A stretch of DNA of 64,000 bases from G963669295 sp963669295. GTDB taxonomy: Bacteria > Bacteroidota > Bacteroidia > Flavobacteriales_D > CALLUQ01. This document shows positions 59,227 to 64,000 of the stretch, piece by piece. The translations under genes were made by a program, and so were the position numbers. Position 1 is the stretch's first letter, and the number at the start of each line of letters is the position of its first letter. The stretch is taken from assembly GCA_963669295.1 (NCBI GenBank), contig OY769938.1, forward strand, positions 4,278,001-4,342,000, in the 5' to 3' direction. Under the pieces are notes generated by a model that was not told the DNA's origin, did no database searches, and worked only from the letters and a program-made list of their open reading frames with translations.

Positions 59227-59880
59227 ATGGAAGGAACATTTTCGGCTTATAATATAGTAGCTATTCTCATAGCCTATCTGCTAGGGTCTATCCCCTCTGC
59301 GGTATGGATTGGGAAATGGTTTTTTGGAGTAGATGTAAGAGAGCACGGTAGTAAAAATGCTGGAGCAACAAATACATTTAGAGTATTGGGCAAAAAAGCA
59401 GGAATACCCGTATTGATATTCGATGTGTTGAAAGGATGGTTTGCGGTAACCTTGTTGTCGCATTTTTCAATGTTTGAGCATTACTCCAATCAATATGTTA
59501 ATTTGCAACTGGCGGTAGGTATGGCAGCAGTATTAGGGCATATTTTCCCTGTATATGCCAACTTTAAAGGAGGCAAAGGAATTGCTACATTATTGGGCAT
59601 TATCATTGCCATTCACTTTAAAGCAGCCATGTTTAGCATGGGCATATTTGTGGTTACTTTTATGATTACGCGGTATGTATCGCTTGGCTCTATGACTGCA
59701 GCCATGTGTTTCCCATTTTTGATTATTGTTGTATTTAAGGCACAATCCCCCTCACTTATATATTTCTCCATCGTTATGGCCATAGCAGTGCTATTTACCC
59801 ATCAAAAAAACATTGAACGTTTATTAAAAAAAGAAGAAAACAAGATGCGCATCAGTTTAAAGTTCAAAAGCAGGAAATAG
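59227..59880 (+). CDS. plsY: Glycerol-3-phosphate acyltransferase PlsY
   Basis: 217 residues, about five membrane helices. Motif 1 IAYLLGSIPSAVWIGKWFFG, motif 2 REHGSKNAGATNTFRVLGKK and the Gly-rich motif 3 FKGGKGIATLLGI are intact, with a basic C-terminal tail. PlsY acylates glycerol-3-phosphate from acyl-phosphate, the first committed step of phospholipid synthesis. It starts 11 nt after the giant gene and is likely the last gene of that operon. Confidence 0.96.
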   Translation: MEGTFSAYNIVAILIAYLLGSIPSAVWIGKWFFGVDVREHGSKNAGATNTFRVLGKKAGIPVLIFDVLKGWFAVTLLSHFSMFEHYSNQYVNLQLAVGMAAVLGHIFPVYANFKGGKGIATLLGIIIAIHFKAAMFSMGIFVVTFMITRYVSLGSMTAAMCFPFLIIVVFKAQSPSLIYFSIVMAIAVLFTHQKNIERLLKKEENKMRISLKFKSRK

Positions 59881-59930
59881 AACTTTTTTATTGCCCAACT
59901 GTACAGCATAATAAGTGAACAACCCGGGAG

Positions 59931-62900
59931 TTGAATATTATCCTCAAACATATCACCCTCACATTTGTTATTTGCCTTATAGGCCCCTTAATTGGTATGG
60001 GGCAGGGCAAGCTAACATCCGAGAGTGACCTGAAGAAAGCGGCGGAAAAACTTTTTGAAGAAGAACAATATGTAGAGGCTATGCCTCTTTTTTCGCAATT
60101 AGTAAACCTATATCCGCGTGATGCCAATTACAACTTCAAGTTTGGTGCGTGCCTCATCTATGGTGAAAGTAATAAGGAGACCTCTTTAGGCCACCTTAAG
60201 TATGCCTCAGGAAAGTCGGGAGTGGCTCCAGAGGTGTTTTACTTTTTGGCTAAATCGTATCATCTAAACTACCAATTTGCCGATGCCATCAAGTACTACA
60301 AAAAATACAAGGTGGTAGGCAACGAAAAAAACATTGCGAAGTACAAAGTAGACCACCAAATAAAAATGTGCAACAATGGTCGGCAATTGCTTAAAAGCAT
60401 TACCGACATTGTGGTGATTGAGAAAAAGGAAATTCGAAAGGCTGAATTCTATCGTTTGTACAACCTCGATGGCATTGGAGGCAAGATATTGGCCAAGCCC
60501 GAGAAGCTACAAAGCCCGTACGACAAAAAACGCAAAGAAAAGTCCATCATTCACTTCCCACAAAACTCAGACATCATCTACTTTTCCAGTTATGGTAAAG
60601 ACGGTAAACAAGGCAAAGATATTTTTAAAGTAAAACGGTTGCCTGATGGAAGTTGGGCCACCCCTCAAATTGTGAATGGAGGAGTAAATACCCCATTTGA
60701 TGAGGATTATGCTTTCATGCACCCCGATGGACAAACACTTTACTTTTGCTCGAAAGGACATAATAGCATGGGAGGCTATGATGTATTTAAAAGCACCTAC
60801 GACCCTGGCATGGATCGCTTTGGGCCTGCTGTTAATCTTGATTTCCCCATCAATACCCCCGATGATGATTTGTTTTACATTGCCGATTCATTAAACGATC
60901 AAGCATGGTTTGCTTCTGGAAGAACCAGTATAGATGGCATGTTGCATGCCTATAAAGTAAAGGTAGAAACTTACCCCGTGTTAACGGCTATCATAAAAGG
61001 AACCTTTACCTCCGAGATTTCTCCCGACGATTTAACTGCCACCATTACAGTAGAAGATGTGAGAACCAATGAGATCCTGGGGATTTATAATGTAAACTCT
61101 ACCAATGGCGATTACCTGGTAACCTTGCCGCGGAGCGGTAAAAAATATCGCTTCTTAATTGAAGCAGGTGAAAGTGGCTTAACACACTCAGGTATAGTGG
61201 AAATTCCGAAGATGAAGGAGTTACGCCCCCTAAAACAAGAGTTGGCACTAGTAAATAATGGAGGACAGGAGCAATTGATCATCAAGAACCTGTTTGATGA
61301 GAAATTCGAAGATGGGCAGTTGTTGGCATTGAACATTATTAAAGACAAGGCCGACCTTGATGTGAACTACAGCGAAGAGTTAATGGCCAGCCTAAAAGGA
61401 ACCGATGAAAAAACCATTGAAGATGTGGCTTCGGATGCAGGTTTTAACAACTATAGCAATGAAGACATCATTAACCTTGCCTTTGAAGATGCCAATAAGC
61501 TGGCGGAGGAAGCCAAAGAATTACATGGCAATGCAGATGTAGCTTTTGTAGTGGCCAACGAAAAAAATGAAGCAGCTCGATTGAAAGCACAACGTGCAGA
61601 GGAATTGCTCAACAGTATTCCAGCGATGGAAGACTCTTTTGAGAAAGAGAAAGCACTGTTAGAGGCCAATGAGTTGAAGAAAGAATCGCAAAACCTGGCC
61701 AAACAAGCCGTAACGGCCTATAACCTTGGACGTAACCTCGATCAGCGCCAACAACAAAAAGAACAGGAATCAGAGTTTGCATTAGAATATGCTAAGGCGC
61801 TGGAAGATGCCATCAACTCAAACTCATACGAGGAAGCCATATCCAAGCTGAACGAGCAAAAGAACCGACTTGAAAATGCTCAAAACCCTGCTTTAAATAC
61901 CGATTCGTATGATGAAGTGCGCAACAAAGCAAGGGAAGTACAAGGAGAAGCCGATCGATTGTTGGAAGAGATTACAGAAATGCGCAACGATGAATCTTCT
62001 TTGAAGAACAGCATCAAGTCGCGTGAACTTGACTTAAACTCAGCTAAGAAAAGCCAAAAGGAGGCCATCCAGGTAGAAATTGATGAATTGAAAAACCAAT
62101 TGGCTGACTTACAAAGCGATTTAAATAATAAGGTTGCTAAACACAAACAAAAGCAAATAGAAGCCAATGAGTTGAACTCACAATCGGAGCTTTTAGCTTC
62201 GTTGATGAACAACAATGGCGATGTAGCTGCGCTCGACGATACGCAAAAACAAAACCTGGGTGCTCAAATTGAAACGGTAGAGGAAGTAAGTAACGCCATT
62301 GATATTGATGAAGAAGCTCTGGCAGCAGCGTCAAACAATGTTGATAACAGCTCGGGAAATAATGACGTAGCCACCAGCAGTACAGACAATACAACTGATA
62401 ACTCAACAGAGAACAGTACTGATAACTCGACGGAGAATAGCACAGAAAACTCCACCGAAAGTACTACCGATAACACTACAAATGCTACTATTAGCGAAGT
62501 AACTGATGATGGAGAAGTGGTCATCGGCAATGAAACGCTGGAAAATGTAGTGGATTACAGTGGCTACAATACCTTGATGAATGACATCAATGCCATTGAA
62601 GATGAAAAAGACCGGGAAGCTAGAAAAGCAGAACTGAACAAGCAATGGGTAGACGCCATTGACAGTGATTTGGAAGAATTGCGTAATATGGAAGCTACTG
62701 CTGGAAGCTTAGAGGATAAGGTTAACTTCTCTTCTGCGATCAACGACCTGGAAGCAATAAAAACAGCGAAGGAATCATCCATTACCGCCAGCGAAGACTT
62801 TTTGGCCACTGTAGACAACAGCACTGATGTAGCTACTAATAGCACCGACAATACGACTGACAACACTACGGATAATACTACCGATAACAGTACCGACAAT

Positions 62901-64000
62901 ACAAACACAACTGATAACACTGCTGACAACACCTTCACCGCCAGTACAGTAAATGAAGATGGAGCAGTAGAACTGGGCAACAACGAAGTATTAACAGATG
63001 CGGTAGACTACAGCGGCTACAACACCTTGATCAGTGACATCAACGACATCGACAATGAAGTAGACCGCGAGAAGCGGAAGGCGGAACTGAACAAGCAATG
63101 GGTAGATGCCATCGACAGTGATTTGGAAGACTTACGCACCGCTGAAGCCAATGCTACCGAAGAAGACAAAGCCAACTACACCGCAGCGATCAACGACCTG
63201 GAAGCGATAAAAAGTGCTAAAGAAGCATCCATTACCGCCAGCGAAGACTTTTTGGCCACTGCAGACAACAGCACCGATGTAGCTACCAATAGCACCGACA
63301 ATACGACTGACAACACTACGGATAATACTACCGATAACAGTACCGACAATACAAACACGACTGATAACACTGCTGACAACACCTTCACCGCCAGTACATT
63401 AAATGAAGATGGAGCAATAGAACTGGGCAACAACGAAGTATTAACAGATGCAGTAGACTACAGCGGGTACAACACCTTGATCAGCGACATCAACGACATC
63501 GACAATGAAGTAGACCGCGAGAAGCGGAAGGCGGAACTGAACAAGCAATGGGTAGATGCCATCGACAGTGATTTGGAAGACTTACGCACTGCCGAAGCCA
63601 ATGCTACCGAAGAAGACAAGGCCAACTACACCGCAGCGATCAACGACCTGGAAGCGATAAAAACTGCTAAAGAAGCATCCATTACCGCCAGCGAAGACTT
63701 TTTGGCCACTGCAGACAACAGCACTGATGTAGCTACCAATAGCACCGACAATACTACAGACAATACGACTGACAACACAACTGATAATACTACCGACAAT
63801 ACAAACACAACAGATAACACTGCTGACAACACCTTCACCGCCAGCACAGTAAACGAAGATGGAGCAATAGAACTGGGCAACAACGAAGTATTAACAGATG
63901 CAGTAGACTACAGTGGGTACAACACCTTGATTAGCGACATCAACGACATCGACAATGAAGTAGATCGCGAGAAGCGGAAGGCAGAACTGAACAAACAATG
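59931..64000 (+). CDS. TPR-PD40 envelope protein with long tandem repeats, C-terminus outside window
   Basis: The frame is open from TTG 59931 to the window end (1,356 complete codons). TTG is preferred because an in-frame stop lies at 59916-59918 and a signal peptide follows (HITLTFVICLIGPLIGMGQG). Domains: TPR about 30-130 (AAEKLFEEEQYVEAMPLFSQ, FADAIKYYKKYKVVGNEKNI); PD40 beta-propeller about 170-340 (IIYFSSYGKDGKQGKDIFKV, FMHPDGQTLYFCSKGHNSMG); carboxypeptidase-regulatory-like about 350-430; coiled coil about 520-760 (rich in Lys/Glu); then Thr/Asp/Asn-rich linkers alternating with helical units from 874. The order TPR-PD40-regulatory domain matches PorE-type T9SS proteins, which end in OmpA; whether OmpA follows here is unseen. 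Confidence 0.85.
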   Translation, partial: MNIILKHITLTFVICLIGPLIGMGQGKLTSESDLKKAAEKLFEEEQYVEAMPLFSQLVNLYPRDANYNFKFGACLIYGESNKETSLGHLKYASGKSGVAPEVFYFLAKSYHLNYQFADAIKYYKKYKVVGNEKNIAKYKVDHQIKMCNNGRQLLKSITDIVVIEKKEIRKAEFYRLYNLDGIGGKILAKPEKLQSPYDKKRKEKSIIHFPQNSDIIYFSSYGKDGKQGKDIFKVKRLPDGSWATPQIVNGGVNTPFDEDYAFMHPDGQTLYFCSKGHNSMGGYDVFKSTYDPGMDRFGPAVNLDFPINTPDDDLFYIADSLNDQAWFASGRTSIDGMLHAYKVKVETYPVLTAIIKGTFTSEISPDDLTATITVEDVRTNEILGIYNVNSTNGDYLVTLPRSGKKYRFLIEAGESGLTHSGIVEIPKMKELRPLKQELALVNNGGQEQLIIKNLFDEKFEDGQLLALNIIKDKADLDVNYSEELMASLKGTDEKTIEDVASDAGFNNYSNEDIINLAFEDANKLAEEAKELHGNADVAFVVANEKNEAARLKAQRAEELLNSIPAMEDSFEKEKALLEANELKKESQNLAKQAVTAYNLGRNLDQRQQQKEQESEFALEYAKALEDAINSNSYEEAISKLNEQKNRLENAQNPALNTDSYDEVRNKAREVQGEADRLLEEITEMRNDESSLKNSIKSRELDLNSAKKSQKEAIQVEIDELKNQLADLQSDLNNKVAKHKQKQIEANELNSQSELLASLMNNNGDVAALDDTQKQNLGAQIETVEEVSNAIDIDEEALAAASNNVDNSSGNNDVATSSTDNTTDNSTENSTDNSTENSTENSTESTTDNTTNATISEVTDDGEVVIGNETLENVVDYSGYNTLMNDINAIEDEKDREARKAELNKQWVDAIDSDLEELRNMEATAGSLEDKVNFSSAINDLEAIKTAKESSITASEDFLATVDNSTDVATNSTDNTTDNTTDNTTDNSTDNTNTTDNTADNTFTASTVNEDGAVELGNNEVLTDAVDYSGYNTLISDINDIDNEVDREKRKAELNKQWVDAIDSDLEDLRTAEANATEEDKANYTAAINDLEAIKSAKEASITASEDFLATADNSTDVATNSTDNTTDNTTDNTTDNSTDNTNTTDNTADNTFTASTLNEDGAIELGNNEVLTDAVDYSGYNTLISDINDIDNEVDREKRKAELNKQWVDAIDSDLEDLRTAEANATEEDKANYTAAINDLEAIKTAKEASITASEDFLATADNSTDVATNSTDNTTDNTTDNTTDNTTDNTNTTDNTADNTFTASTVNEDGAIELGNNEVLTDAVDYSGYNTLISDINDIDNEVDREKRKAELNKQ
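62550..64000 (+). repeat. 450-bp coding tandem repeats, continuing beyond the window
   Basis: Repeat starts (Val of VDYSGYNTL) at 62550, 63003, 63453 and 63903, spaced 453, 450 and 450 bp. Each unit is VDYSGYN + a helical segment ending DLEAIKTAKEASITASEDFL, then a low-complexity STDNTTDNTTDN linker and the block LGNNEVLTDA. The second and third units are nearly identical at the nucleotide level including synonymous sites; the first has diverged more. Confidence 0.95.

Noticed and set aside
62264..63883. Minus-strand frames rich in Val, Leu and Ser over the repeat region
   Set aside because: They are the antisense of the Thr-Asp-Asn linkers, have no start context and repeat only because the coding strand repeats.
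1..64000. tRNA or rRNA genes and riboswitches
   Set aside because: I scanned the intergenic gaps for T-loop/CCA patterns, rRNA-like blocks and known riboswitch cores and saw none; a covariance-model search would be decisive.

Overview
The window looks like a chromosomal segment of a Bacteroidota bacterium, probably a flavobacterium-like or related marine lineage. The evidence is seen directly. Several secreted proteins carry type A C-terminal sorting domains of the type IX secretion system (T9SS). Promoters follow the TTTG / TAnnTTTG pattern of this phylum instead of -35/-10 boxes. Gene families typical of the phylum are present (BT_3928-type, DUF1599, Cys-poor alpha-2-macroglobulin-like, PD40/TPR proteins). 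Base composition is moderately AT-rich. I found no rRNA, tRNA, CRISPR array, transposase, integrase or phage gene.

Layout. 1-3378 (minus) is most of a large alpha-2-macroglobulin-like protein whose C-terminus lies outside the window. 3.7-6.7 kb holds a 47-residue membrane peptide with its own promoter and terminator, then a LemA / DUF3137 / SGNH-hydrolase operon. 6.8-25.8 kb is a loose series of envelope and secreted proteins: a patatin/cPLA2-like lipase, a DNA/RNA non-specific nuclease, a cupredoxin, an exonuclease-GIY-YIG fusion, MORN-like repeat and SRPBCC proteins, MsrB, two tiny proteins that are little more than a signal peptide plus a sorting-domain-like module, two related small proteins upstream of a transglutaminase-like protein, YaaA, a cyclophilin-FKBP fusion, a sterol-desaturase-family oxygenase and an M28 peptidase. 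25.8-31.6 kb (minus) is a six-gene operon led by a ferric-iron-type ABC importer. 31.8-34.1 kb has a small unknown protein and an M1 peptidase.

34.05-37.3 kb is the most accessory-looking part. It has a DUF4157 (eCIS-core) protein with a LysM-like segment and a putative zinc phosphoesterase-like domain, followed closely by an unknown 203-residue protein. Next to it is an array of 16 perfect-length 21-bp tandem repeats that differ only by transitions, then a REP-like hairpin. A seven-repeat T9SS protein follows.

39-46 kb (minus) is a six-gene operon rich in tRNA maturation (threonylcarbamoyl-AMP synthase, CCA-adding enzyme, MiaA), then a GT9 glycosyltransferase and DapD. 46.2-50 kb carries RuvX, peptide deformylase, a TPR lipoprotein, the c-di-AMP synthase CdaA, FolP and a DUF1599 protein. 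50.1-59.9 kb runs BT_3928-type protein, ABC permease, TpiA, PrmA, a 1,496-residue secreted protein of unknown function and PlsY. From 59.9 kb to the end is an unfinished TPR-PD40-coiled-coil protein whose C-terminal part is built of 450-bp tandem repeats.

The most useful leads are the orphan eCIS-type effector candidate with its neighbour, the 21-bp transition-only repeat array, the 450-bp repeats of the PD40 protein, a recurring leaderless promoter geometry (box, 4 nt, start codon) at four genes, and a perfect CRP-type palindrome before the desaturase gene.
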